This document shows positions 31,640 through 41,681 of a stretch of 64,000 nucleotides of DNA, in pieces (the stretch's first letter is position 1; each line of letters starts with the position of its first letter). A program made the position numbers and the translations under genes. The stretch spans positions 13,874,501 to 13,938,500 of the forward strand of contig NC_091123.1 in the NCBI RefSeq assembly GCF_040183065.1, in the 5' to 3' direction. Below the pieces are notes generated by a model that had not been told where the DNA came from, ran no database searches, and saw only the letters and a list, made by a program, of their open reading frames with translations. The DNA comes from Periplaneta americana (lineage: Eukaryota; Arthropoda; Insecta; Blattodea; Blattidae).

Positions 31640-32430
31640 AGGATACGAAATCGTGATAATACTAAAACTGACATAAGGAAATCGCTTTTTAAGTTCATTT
31701 TATGTGCATTATTAATTACAATTGAACCTTACAGTCAATTTTGTTATGTGGCGTTAACACAATTCTGTGTAAACTATATGAGTATTTTAATATCAAAGAC
31801 GGATATCTGTCGTCTCCATAGTTTTGATCTAGAGGCAATTTTTTAATTCACAGTGTTCTTTGTAATATTTAACGCAATTTATTTTATAAATATAGTGTTA
31901 GAGTTTGCATATGGTTTCACTATAACTGGAAAGAGCATGAAAAATTGTATAAGAAACCACAGCTATTTAAATTTCCATTGAGGTCAGATGTCCGTCTTTG
32001 ATATTAAGCTACTCATATGTAGTTACTAAGGGCCATATTCATAGATACCTACTCTTAGCGTGGGCTTCCGGTAGATGATCAACGAACTAACGTTTTTCGT
32101 ATTCATAAACCAGTGTTAGCGATATGATATAAATCCTGTACAAGTAATCAGTCGATAGCCAGGGCTAGTTTAGCACGCTCGTAGCGTGGGCTAGCGAAAT
32201 GTCTATGCATAGCACCCTAAGATACGAAATCGTGATCGTACTAAAATTGACATAAGGAAATGTTAAATATAATATGTGGTTGCTAGGATATGAAAGTGAA
32301 TCATGCTGAAACTGAAATAAGGAATTCACTGTTAAGTTAATTTTATGTGCATTATTAACTGAACCTTATAGTCAGTCTGTTTTGTGGCATTAGCACAGTC
32401 TAGTTAAGTTTGAACTATATAAATATGCAG
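31640..32430. repeat. Diverged direct repeats carrying two MITEs
   Basis: The block GGATACGAAATCGTGATAAT...TTTTATGTGCATTATTAA (31647-31772) recurs partly at 32221-32265 (GATACGAAATCGTGAT) and more fully at 32287-32420 (TTTTATGTGCATTATTAACT, then GTCAGTCTGTTTTGTGGCAT). Between the copies are inverted ends at 31773-31810 and 31983-32022 sharing TTAATATCAAAGACGGA, a MITE of about 250 bp, and a second MITE at 32040-32217. Confidence 0.6.
32040..32217. mobile_element. MITE, 178 bp, TAA target duplication
   Basis: The ends are GGGCCATATTCATAGA and GGGTGCTATGCATAGA (complement), flanked by TAA at 32037-32039 and 32218-32220. The internal GCGTGGGCT occurs twice. Size and TSD suggest a PIF/Harbinger-type MITE. 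Confidence 0.65.
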
Positions 32431-33136
32431 ATTTAAAACTAAACGTTGTACTTACCTGTAATACTGACTGAATAGAAGACTTCGCATTGTGCAAGAGTTT
32501 TTTTATGCTTTATGTGCAGATGTTGGAAAATGAAAATTCAAACTTTCGTTGGAAGTTCGAATTCTACATGTTATGACTGAATGTAATCACATGATTGATT
32601 GGTTGGTTTCTAATGCTGAGCACTTGATAGTGAAATCATTGGTTGGCTTATTTAACACCTATTTTTAATTTTTACGTTTAGTATTGTTTTGTCAACAGTT
32701 AATCACACATAGAAGACTGTGGACTAGTACGATTTTGAGTCGATTTTCTACTCTTTTCTACCAGAGACCTCTACATGTGTCTTTATTAATTAATAAAATG
32801 GTATTTCACACGCTGTAAGTCTACTGGTTGTGGCCTGTGACATTATGTCTTTGTGTGATGGAAAGTACACGTAGAATTTTTTTTTTATATAAAAGCATTG
32901 CCTTTAACTGAAAATTAGTCCAGAGTTAAGTATGGTGATCACTGAATAACAAAAACGAACGACTTTTAAGACATTTTGTTGTCATTATTTCTTGTTTGAG
33001 AAAAGACTTCACCACTCCCATTGAAAAGACACCCAAGAATCGTTGTATTTGTTCATTCACTGTAAAACAAACCATTACTTACGATACAGTATTATTAAAT
33101 AAACAAGAAAGAGATGAGGAACAACACACAAGAATG

Positions 33137-33438
33137 TTATTGCTGATCAATGAGTCTGGTCTTGTGTCGTCGACGAGAGTGCCTTCTTGGCTTTGGTTCG
33201 TCGCGCACCATCACCACTTCCAGTGGTCTCTCACATATGTAATGTTTGCGGTGCACACAACTACGAGAACCCCACTTGTACATCATCTTGGGATCCATGA
33301 TGATGCAGTGCCAGGTGGGATCTTCTTTCGGTGAGCGACGGGAGAATCCCTGATATGTCAGCCGCCTGCCAGTTGCAGCCCAGACCCATCGTTTGGTCTC
33401 CCAGTTGTATATCCCTCCAATCCAACGCTCGAGAGGGG
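33137..33438 (-). CDS. C-type lectin exon 3
   Basis: Acceptor TTCCCAG|CC at 33439/33438, completing Ala with the last base of exon 2. Encodes PLERWIGGIYNWETKRWVWA, the long-loop region and the final Cys pair, then the basic tail, stop TAA at 33139-33137. A possible polyadenylation signal AATAAA on this strand lies at 32787-32782. Confidence 0.88.
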
Positions 33439-34232
33439 CTGGGAACAGAAATGGGAAATTTATACATTCGGCATGTCTGTTGATATTGAGGCCTGAAAGT
33501 AATTAATATCTGTTTAAATTAAATTACTTCAAAATGGAACTAAATTTTTCGAAACAGGAATCGCACTAACAAACACAAACACGAATGGACCCCGCTGTCA
33601 TCCAGATCAGAACAAATCTCCATGCTCTATTTAAAACATATGAACTACTGGATCAGAGGAGACCATACTGGTCATCAAAGAAATTAGAGGGTAGACTTTC
33701 TTGCTAAAATAGATTCCAGGAACCGCAAAAGAATAACCTTCGACCGTTATCACTATGTAAACTGAAGCTTAAAGATTACTACGAAAACCTCTGGAATCGA
33801 GTATACATATACACAAAAATTTACTTTCCAAACATTCACTGCAGACTGCAAACCAACTTTCATCCTAACTTCATTTTAACCCAGTTCATGATAGATCATG
33901 GAAATTTCCTGCAATACCTACACAAAACTGGCAAAAGTACAACATCAACATGCCCATGTGAAGAGGAGTACCAGACAGCTGCCCATTTCACTCGATGCAG
34001 ATTGAATGACAAGTTTAGACCAGAGAACCTCAAGAATGCAAGATCAAACCTGAGGAAAGTGATTTCCTATCCAAGGACAATAACTTTTATAAATGACATT
34101 TACAAGACACTAACTAATCAACTGATAAATTGTGATTTTGAGTTTAATCCTATATATCCTAAATTGTAAATTTAATTTAAATATCTCATGATATATCCTA
34201 AGGATTAAATGTACAGTATGTTGGACAACCTA

Positions 34233-34292
<60 letters not shown>

Positions 34293-37200
34293 CACTTCTG
34301 TTTGCAGAGGATACGTTTCAATTGTCAATTCAAAGGACAGTGTACAGACCAAAATATTATATCCCTTATAAAATTTATCAAAATATTTTGAACTGGAGAT
34401 ATTACTGGAAAAATCAAAGCATGACTTTTTTTTTGGACAGGATCCACTTCATGATGTGTGAAGTAGGAGAAGACGACGATGAAGTATGAAGTAGGAGGAG
34501 AAGATAATGAAATATGAAGTAGGAGGAGAGTATGATGCATGGAGTAGGAGAAGATGAAGTAGAGGGAGAGAATGATGAAATATGAGGTAGAAGAAGAGTA
34601 TGATGTATGGAGTAGGAGAAGATGAAGTAGAGGGAGAGGATGATGAAATATGAGGTAGAAGAAGAGTATGATGTATGGAGTAGGAGAAGATGAAGTAGAG
34701 GGAGAGAATGATGAAATATGAGGTAGAAGAAGAGTATGATGTATGGAGTAGGAGAAAATGAAGTAGAGGGAGAGGATGATGAAGTAGGAGAAAATAATGA
34801 AGCAAGAGAAGGTGAGGATGTAGAACAGAAAATAATAGAAAAAGATAAAAGTATAGGAACTGACCTAGTTCGGGTTTGTTGAGGTAGCTCCTCATGTTGC
34901 GATCCTCCCAGGCCTTCTCCAGCCGGGCCAGGTCGCTGCCCTTGTCCTGACAGGCGAAGTGCGCCTCCTGCCATGCCGCCATGTGGGTGCTGAAGAAGTA
35001 GCAGCTATTGCCATTGCGTACAAAGTCCGACGGACACACATACGTCTTCTTCATGTCCCCTTCGCTGTCATCTGCACATTTTCAGTCATACTTCAAATTG
35101 TTTATTTTTTGTAATATGAGGACGAGCGAGAATTTGTGGCAATACTGCTACAGTATTTTGCCATCACCACTATTGTTACTGCTACTGTCACTTACTATAG
35201 TGCCATCACCGCTAGATTACTCCTTCCACTATCATTTACTGGTACTGCCATCACAAAACTGCTACTGCTATTGCCTCCATCACTTACTAATACTATTGTT
35301 ACTGCTACCATCACAAATTGTTACTTACTATTATTGGTACTATTAGTACAACTGCTGTTGGTGCTAATGTCACTCACTATTATTGCTGCCATCAACACGT
35401 TACTACTACTGTCATCATTTATTACTGTTATACTGCTATTTCAATCACTATCATTCATATGACCCCTGCTGGCATCATCACTATTGTTATTACTACTGCT
35501 ACTGCCAGTGTTACTAGTAATATTAATACTGCCATAAAACTATTTTTACTACTATTGCCATCTCATATACTATTACGACTGATACCACCTAACTACTATT
35601 GTTACTGACCTCAACTTCTTCTTCTTCTTCTGAAGGCACTACAACTTCATTGAAGTTTTGGCCTTCTCAACGATTTCTTTCCATTTCTCTCTATCTTGGA
35701 TAATTTTGGGCCAATTCCGAACCCTTAATAATTTTATATCTTCTGTACGTCATCCCCACACCTATTTTTTGGTCTTCCTGTTGCTCTTGTCGTTAGAGGT
35801 TGCCACTGGTAGATCTTATTTAACAGTCTGTCATTTTGCATTCGATTTACATGTCCAAACCATCCTAGTCTTTGAGCTTTAATAAATTTATTATATTTTT
35901 AATCGTCTTATTTAATTCCATGTTGGTTTGGATCCTCCATGTACCATCTTTTTCTTTGATTGGTCTCATTATCCTACGCAAAATTTTCCTTTCAAAAATC
36001 AGAAGCTTTTGTTTTATTGTTTCCTTCAACGCCCAGGTTTCACATGCATATGTCACAGTTGGTCTTATAATTGTTTTATATAGTATGAATTTTGCTGACT
36101 TAGATATTAATTTACTTTTGAACAATATTTTGTTCGCAAAATATGCTTTGCCTAGAGCAATTCTCTCATTTATTTCTTCTTCTATACTATTATTTTGGTT
36201 TATAATGGAACCTAAATATTTAAACAAATTTACTCTTTCATAACTAATATTTTCTATTATGAGATCTTTTGTTGCTCTATTTTTTGTGTTATTGTTTAAA
36301 TATTTAGTTTTAGCATTATTAACTATCAATCCGCTAGCAGGCTACACTCTCTATGACCATAAATATAATGAAGACATCGACAAGAACTAAATATCGCAGC
36401 CATTACAGAGACAATCCACAAGTATCGGAGCAACTGGCATGAGCATGTTCTACGGATGCCAAATTATAGACTACCCAGGAGATTATTAAATTACAGACCC
36501 CTTGGATACCGAGATCGTGGACGCCCGAAGAAGCGATGGAGAGACCAGCTTTTCACCTGAGACGGAACAGGCCAAATGGCCTAAACTCTGATAGCTATTG
36601 ATGATGATGATGATGATGAACTATCAATCCATATTTGCTTGACTCTTCTTTCAATAATTTGAAAGTTTCAACTAATGCTGGCATATTTCTTGTTGTTATT
36701 ATTGTATCATCTGCATATGCCATGCATTGTTTTAGTCTGGTACTTATATTACCTCTTAGATCTAGTTGTTTTATTATATAATCGATTACACTGCTAAATA
36801 AAGTTGTTGCTAATGGATCACCTTGTTTGACGCCAATGTTTATTTCAAATTCTTCACTCAATTTATTGTTTATTTTAATTTTGGCTCTAGTATTTTGAAG
36901 TGTGAGGGTTATTAATCTTATTAATTTGTGTGGTATTTGATATTGTAATAAACATTCTGTTATCTTCTTTCTAGTTACTGAGTCTAAAGCTCGTGCATAG
37001 TCAATGAATATATTACGTAATTCAGTTACTGATCTCACCACCACTGTTAATACTGCTGTCTTCACCACGTTTCACTATTGCTACTATCATCACTGCCATT
37101 ATTGTTACTATTAGACCTACTACTGCCACTACCACCACCTTGATAGATAATGCTACTGCTACCAACACTATTAGTACTGCTATTACTATCACGCTGTTAC

Positions 37201-38650
37201 TACTGCTACCACTACTACTATTGCTACTGTCACTGTCATTACTGTTATTGTACATTTGAGAAGCTCATTTTCAAAACGCCTCTTGTCCATCTGATAACAA
37301 AAATCAACTTCCTGTGTCCATGCATTTTTGAGAAATAATTCTACATAGGCTATAAAATTGTCATGATTTTCTTCAGAACGCCTCTAAACCACTAAAATCT
37401 TGCGTTAAAAGTGACTGTAGGAATTAAACTGACTTTTGTCCGCAGCAAAAATTTCGACAGAATATTAGTTCCAGCTTTGGAATCAAAGAGTCTTATGCTC
37501 CCATCTGATTCTAAATGCATCCAACTCTTTGGTTTTATAATATCTCTTGCCTAGCTGATAAGATATTTTTTTGTGATTTTCCACAAAGTTATGGTAATGG
37601 ACAAGGATCGTTTTGCAAATAAGTTTCTCATTTATACAAATTTATACAAGTAAACTGCGTAGTGATGTATTATAATAAAATTACAGACGTGGACAAATTA
37701 TTAGCAAAATTGAAGATTTTTATTATATATTTTTACAAAATATGATTCTTCAATTTAGACTACAGTTGACATATTTGTGTATTTCCAAATAATTAGCCAA
37801 ATTGAAGATTTGTATAGTATATTTTTCAAAATTGAACCCTTCAATTTGGACTACATTTGATATTTTTGCATATTTACAAATTATTAGCAAAACTGAAAGT
37901 TTTTATTGTATATTTTTACAAAATTCGATTCTTCAATTTGGACTACAGCTGACATTTTGGATATTTCCAAATTATTAGCAAAACTGAAGATTTTTGTTTT
38001 ATATTTTTACAAAATTTGGCTCTTCAATGCAGTTGACATTTTTGCTAATTTACAAATTATTAGCTAAATTGAAGATTTTTATTATATATTTTTTACAAAA
38101 CTTGACTCTTCAATTTAAACTACAGTTGACATTTTTGCATATTTCTGTCTACTGTAATGATGGAAATATGCAAAATTGTCAACTGTAATCTAAATTGAAA
38201 AGTCAAATTTTGTAAACAGAATTATCATAAAAATCGTCAATTTTGTTAATAATTTGTCCACGTCTGTAATTGCATGACTTCTTACTCGTAGATACTATTA
38301 ATATTAATTGGGAACATGCTTTTAGTGATGTTATATTATTAACCCCTTAGTTTATAATGAGTATTAACAGTATATTGATACACATATCATTCATAAAATA
38401 AAATAAAAAAAACAGTTCACTGTTACTATTTATTATACGCGATCAAAAATCCAGATTACTAGCAGTAGTAAAGTACTCATAAAGGGGTTTTAATTGTATA
38501 CCATTGTATTTAATTAACAATCGGTTTACAACGTGTAAATTTATATCTATCACTACGACTATTGCCGAGGAATCGTTCAGAGGTCGTGAGTCCATCCGTA
38601 CCTGCACAGAGACATGTGCCGAGCAGCAGTAGCAGCAGCAGGACCCACAT
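33137..38650 (-). CDS. Secreted C-type lectin-like protein, 3 exons, 185 aa
   Basis: Exons 38650-38602, 35071-34865 and 33438-33137 join with phases 1 and 1 at canonical GT/AG sites into 185 residues plus stop. There is a signal peptide (MWVLLLLLLLGTCLCA) and then a single C-type lectin domain: first Cys in TYVCPSDFVRNGNSCYFFS, the helix AAWQEAHFACQDKGSDLARL, then WIGGIYNWETKRWVWAATGR, WHCIIMDPKM and CVHRKHYICE. All framework Cys and the WIGG core are present. The EPN/QPD sugar-specificity motif and the WND calcium motif are not: YKWGSRSC stands where WND is expected. This suggests non-calcium or protein ligand binding. After the last Cys comes an Arg/Lys/His-rich tail (PKPRRHSRRRHK). An upstream in-frame ATG at 38671 would lengthen the signal by seven residues. 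No orthologue is named with confidence. Confidence 0.88.
33540..34228 (+). mobile_element. LINE fragment (Jockey/I-like) with C-terminal zinc knuckle
   Basis: Decayed frame, best at 33888-34169: ILTQFMIDHGNFLQYLHKTG, CPCEEEYQTAAHFTRC. This is the His/Cys motif (TGHG.F..YL, then C.C....T..H...C) that ends ORF2 of Jockey/R1/I-like LINEs. It lies in lectin intron 2, opposite in orientation to the gene, and ends at an (AAT)n tract. Confidence 0.72.
34229..34291. repeat. (AAT)n microsatellite
   Basis: About 20 AAT units forming the tail of the LINE fragment. Confidence 0.94.
34445..34830. repeat. 68-bp minisatellite
   Basis: Tandem copies of an AG-rich unit with AGAGGGAGAG at 34561, 34629, 34697 and 34765, an exact 68-base spacing. 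Flanking copies are more degenerate, back to about 34445. It is in lectin intron 2, just downstream of exon 2. Confidence 0.88.
34865..35071 (-). CDS. C-type lectin exon 2
   Basis: Acceptor TGTGCAG|AT at 35072/35071, donor CTAG|GTCAG at 34865/34864. Encodes DSEGDMKKTYVCPSDFVRNG, the first disulphide, the WQEAHFACQDKGSDLARLEK helix and RSYLNKPEL. Much higher GC than the surrounding intron DNA. Confidence 0.9.
35140..35616. repeat. Degenerate ACT/ATT trinucleotide-rich DNA
   Basis: Irregular CTACTGTTACTGCCATCA-type repeats, resuming at 37030-37260 beyond the LINE. This indicates one trinucleotide-rich tract split by the LINE insertion. In lectin intron 1. Confidence 0.65.
35617..37030 (-). mobile_element. 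RTE-like LINE (family B), split by another LINE
   Basis: On the - strand: RT palm at 37010-36640 (IFIDYARALDSVTRKK, INIGVKQGDPLATTLFSSVI, then MAYADDTIITT with the YADD box). The C-terminal region at 36329-35865 has FKYLGSIINQNNSIEEEINE and TYACETWALKETIKQ. The 3' end is a TTC run at the left. The copy is interrupted at 36333-36618. Confidence 0.85.
36333..36618 (+). mobile_element. LINE 3' fragment inserted in LINE family B
   Basis: Encodes HEHVLRMPNYRLPRRLLNYR and RDRGRPKKRWRDQLFT, a LINE ORF2 C-terminus, and ends in a (GAT)n tail. A 12-bp target duplication AACTATCAATCC lies at 36321-36332 and 36619-36630. Confidence 0.85.
37031..37262. repeat. Degenerate ACT-rich tract, second half
   Basis: CTACTGCCACTACCACC-type repeats continuing the tract seen at 35140-35616. 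Confidence 0.6.
37684..38266. mobile_element. Tc1/mariner-type MITE with internal 90-bp tandem array
   Basis: The ends are CAGACGTGGACAAATTATTA at the left and its complement at the right, flanked by TA (37682-37683, 38267-38268). The motif TTATTAGCAAAATTGAAGA, which is part of the end, recurs at 37698, 37791, 37881, 37972 and 38057, about 90 bases apart. So a terminal part has been duplicated in tandem inside the element. No coding capacity. In lectin intron 1. Confidence 0.82.
38602..38650 (-). CDS. C-type lectin exon 1 (signal peptide)
   Basis: Sixteen codons plus one base: MWVLLLLLLLGTCLCA, a classic signal peptide with a leucine run and cleavage likely after CLCA. The donor is GCAG|GTACGG. 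I chose ATG 38650; in-frame ATG 38671 is possible. A GC-rich stretch (about 38660-38900) upstream is a plausible promoter region, with no motif singled out. Confidence 0.82.
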
Positions 38651-39124
38651 GCTGGGGGTGGGCGCACACATCACTGCCGCATCATGCACCTCTCCGCCAG
38701 CCTGTTGCAATTCCGCGGGAGTCGCTCCGAGCGCGGGAATGATGTGTTTTGACTGACAGTGCGAGTGTCTGAATGGAGACAAGTGTGCGAGCAGCACGTT
38801 GTGGGTTTGGTTTTTGGTTAACGTGGCGGCGAACAAATGGAGGGGAGGAGACCAGCGTGCAGAGGGGAGGAAGAGAAATGTGGGCTCTGCGCCAGCGAAG
38901 CCAGCTAGACTTGTAGACTGCTATTTTCAGAGTCCTGATTCAGAGAGAAACAATATGGATACCTTAACAGCGTACACTTTGTTCCACATGAATCAGATTC
39001 AGGTCGTAAACAAGTGGGCTTTGTCTAAAACAATGATACGTTTGTATGCAGATGAGAGTGTCGCCATAACGACATAATTATGATGGATTGTTTGTGTAAA
39101 AATGACGATGTTAAACCAACTGAC

Positions 39125-39847
39125 TGCGCCCCTGCGGAGGGGGGCGTGGTGGTAGACTGTCATGCCCGCGGAAAGAGGATGCGCTCCTGGGTTCAGCGAT
39201 TTTGATCCATTTGTTTCGGAAGGACGTTAATGATGTAAAACGAAGTCTAGCAAAATCATATTACACTACGTTCGAAGGTACGCTAGGGGCCCCGGGTTGA
39301 AATCCCGCTCCACTCTGAATTTATAACTTATATTGGGCAAGCCCGTGGTCCAGGTAACACAGAAGTTTTCTCCAGGTATTCTGTTCCCCAATTGAAGAAC
39401 TAAGTGAAGTACTGTCAGTAGCCATGCGAGTAGAGCAACAAGTTAATATTAGGAGATTCAGTATATCTCCGCAGTGAATATGAAGGGAAGGCATATGTCA
39501 CTGTTGATAGAGATTCGTCCATCGGATTGGGACGTTAAGCCTAGCGGCTCTCTTGTTGCTATTCGACAGGAGTAGGCACGTGCCGACACCGGGTTTCCCC
39601 TTCTCCCTTCCTCATCTTAATCATCATCCTCACCCATTCCCTACACTACACTTACACGAACACGTAACATACACTCACCCTAGTACACGACATAACTCCA
39701 CAGATACACATCATGCATAACGTGGCCCGCTGAAGTGGTGTGCAATTTGAAAATGGGTCACAGTCCTGCCACCTATCCGCAGTGTGCGGAACTCGAATCA
39801 GGCAAAGTGAAGTGGGTAGGCATTAGACACACACACACACACACACA
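39125..39847 (+). mobile_element. tRNA-derived SINE-like repeat with (AC)n tail
   Basis: Two tRNA-like box B sequences (CCTGGGTTCAGCGATT near 39187, CCGGGTTGAAATCCCGC near 39293). A body with CCGACACCGGGTTTCCCC follows, ending in (AC)n at 39829-39847. It could be one long SINE or two abutting ones. Confidence 0.5.
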
Positions 39848-39884
39848 TATTCCGAAATTAAAAGACAAGGAAACTGAGCAACAT

Positions 39885-40450
39885 GCATAGTGTTCTGCCC
39901 AAGGACAGGTCTTTCACTGCAAACTCAGCATTCTCCAGTCTTTACTATTTTTTGCCTCCCTCTTAGTCTCCGCGTATGATCCATATATCTCAATGTCATC
40001 TATCTTATATCTTCTGCTCCGAACTCTTCTCCCGTTCACCATTCCTTCCAGTACATCCTTCAGTAGGCAGTTTCTTCTCAGCCAGTGACCCAACCAATTT
40101 CTTTTCCTCTTTCTGATAGTTTCAGCATCATTCTTTCTTCACCCACTCTTTCCAACACAGCTTCGTTTCTTATTCTGTCTGTCCACTTCATACGCTCCAT
40201 TCTTCTCCACATCCACATTTCAAATGCTTCTTGGCTGGGCCACTGACTGAGATAAAACTGCCTACTGAAGGGTGCACTGAAAGGAATGGTAAACGGGAGA
40301 AGAGTTCGGGGCAGAAGAAGATATCAGATGATAGACTACATTAAGATATGTGGATCATATGCGGAGACGAAGAGGGAGGAAGAAAATATGAAAGATTGGA
40401 GATTGCTGTGTTTGCATTGAAAAACCTGTCTTTGGGCAGGAAACTATGAG
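39885..40450. mobile_element. Inverted duplicate of a LINE 3' end
   Basis: The left arm (39885 to about 40230, - orientation) and the right arm (about 40231-40450, + orientation) both carry the same LINE 3' region. On the right arm: CTGCCTACTGAAGGGTGCAC, GGAATGGTAAACGGGAGAAG and CCTGTCTTTGGGCAGG; the left has the complements (CTTCAGTAGGCAGTTT, CTTCTCCCGTTCACCATTCC). The peptide style is the VNGRRVRSRR-type C-terminus of RTE-like LINEs. Confidence 0.75.
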
Positions 40451-40489
40451 TGAGTGAATGAATGAATCATTTTTACACCCGGAGTTTTA

Positions 40490-41330
40490 ATTTATTATAT
40501 AGAACATTTTATAAAACTTTGTAAAATCAGGAAACTAAAAAATTGCGTAACAAGTGGAAAATTTTCAGGAAAAATTTTAATTGTAATACCATTACCTATA
40601 ATTTATTATAAAACTTAGCAAACTAAAAAAAAAAAAACTGCGTGATAAGGAAAATATTTCCAGGATAATGTATAATTATATCACAAAAATACTTTCTAAA
40701 CTTTAGCCATATCAACATTATTTAAAAGTTGCTTAATATAGGGAACATTTGCAGGGAAATTTACAATAAAATTTATATCAGTACCTACAATTTTATGAAC
40801 CTTAGCAAAGTCAATAAGGTAACAAATTCCTGAATAATTGAAAAATGTGTAACTATATCATTACTTACAATTTATTATGAAATTTAACAAAATCTAGGAG
40901 CTCAGAAAAATTGCGTAATAAATTAAACATTTTCAATAAAATGTATAATAATAAAAGGTAAAGGTATCCCCGTAACATGCCATGAAGGCATTTGGGGGGC
41001 ACGGAGGTAGAGCCCCATGCTTTCCATGACCTCGGCACTGGAATGAGGTGGTGTGGTCGGCACCACGCTCTGGCCGCCTTTTACCCCCGGGAAAGACCCG
41101 GTACTCAATTTTATGGAGGCTGAGTGAACCTCGGGGCCGTTCTGAAAGTTTGGCAACGAGAAAAAATCCTGTCACCACCTGGGATCGAACCCCGGACCTT
41201 CCAGTCCGTAGCTGCTCTAGCAACTGAGCTACCCGGCCGCCAAAATGTATAATAATATCGGTAAAATTATAAAACGTATAAAAATGAAATTAAAATAGTT
41301 GCTTAATAAGGGGAAATTTTCCTATTTAAA
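40490..41330. repeat. Degenerate AT-rich tandem repeats, split by a SINE-5
   Basis: Diverged copies of a roughly 100-base unit with AAAAATTGCGTAA, then GGAAAATTTTC and TATAATTTATTATAAAAC, at about 40540, 40635, 40730, 40905 and 41295. The SINE at 40954-41241 sits inside the array. Confidence 0.55.
40954..41241 (-). mobile_element. SINE-5 copy with 16-bp TSD
   Basis: - strand copy of the SINE at 14251-14552: box B complement at GGGATCGAACCCCGG, box A complement AACTGAGCTACCCGGC. The flanking duplication AAAATGTATAATAATA is at 40938-40953 and 41242-41257. Confidence 0.88.
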
Positions 41331-41384
41331 ATAATATGGAAAATGTTCATATGTACGTGGCATAATGTCCGACACAGACCTCTC

Positions 41385-41552
41385 ATATTCTCTTTCCTCG
41401 CAAAGGTGGATTTTATCGCCCTTAAATCCATCACTCTTGGCCAGGTTCGAACTCAGGAATGTCGTAGGATCCCTCAGGAATGTCGTGGGATCTGTCGATT
41501 AGCATTGTAACCGTAAGACCACCGAGGACGACCAGTTTCTTTGGAAACGAAG
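41385..41552 (-). mobile_element. tRNA-like SINE head, possible
   Basis: On the - strand GTCGTCCTCGGTGGTCTTAC and GAGTTCGAACCTGGCC have the layout of box A and box B. GAATGTCGTRGGATC occurs twice in a row. Body short; no second copy in the window. Confidence 0.4.
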
Positions 41553-41681
41553 CAGAGTATGGCAGCCTTCATTATGCTTCATGTTATATCAGTAATCCAT
41601 AAGTTGGAAACCGACTGAAAGCGAAAAAGAATTAAAGGTTGAAAATCATTAACATAGCTTCTTTAAGAACTAAAGTGTCCA

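Noticed and set aside
32996..33467. ORFs on the + strand and a second - strand frame over lectin exon 3
   Set aside because: They overlap a frame with clear lectin residues that splices in phase; they are shadows.
34414..35054. 186-201-codon - strand ORFs extending past lectin exon 2
   Set aside because: Only the first part is the lectin exon. After the GTCAG donor at 34864 the frame enters the 68-bp minisatellite; the lectin fold continues in exon 3 instead.
38799..39077. 92-codon + strand ORF as a divergent gene next to the lectin
   Set aside because: No domain or splice-site support; most likely chance in GC-rich promoter-side DNA.
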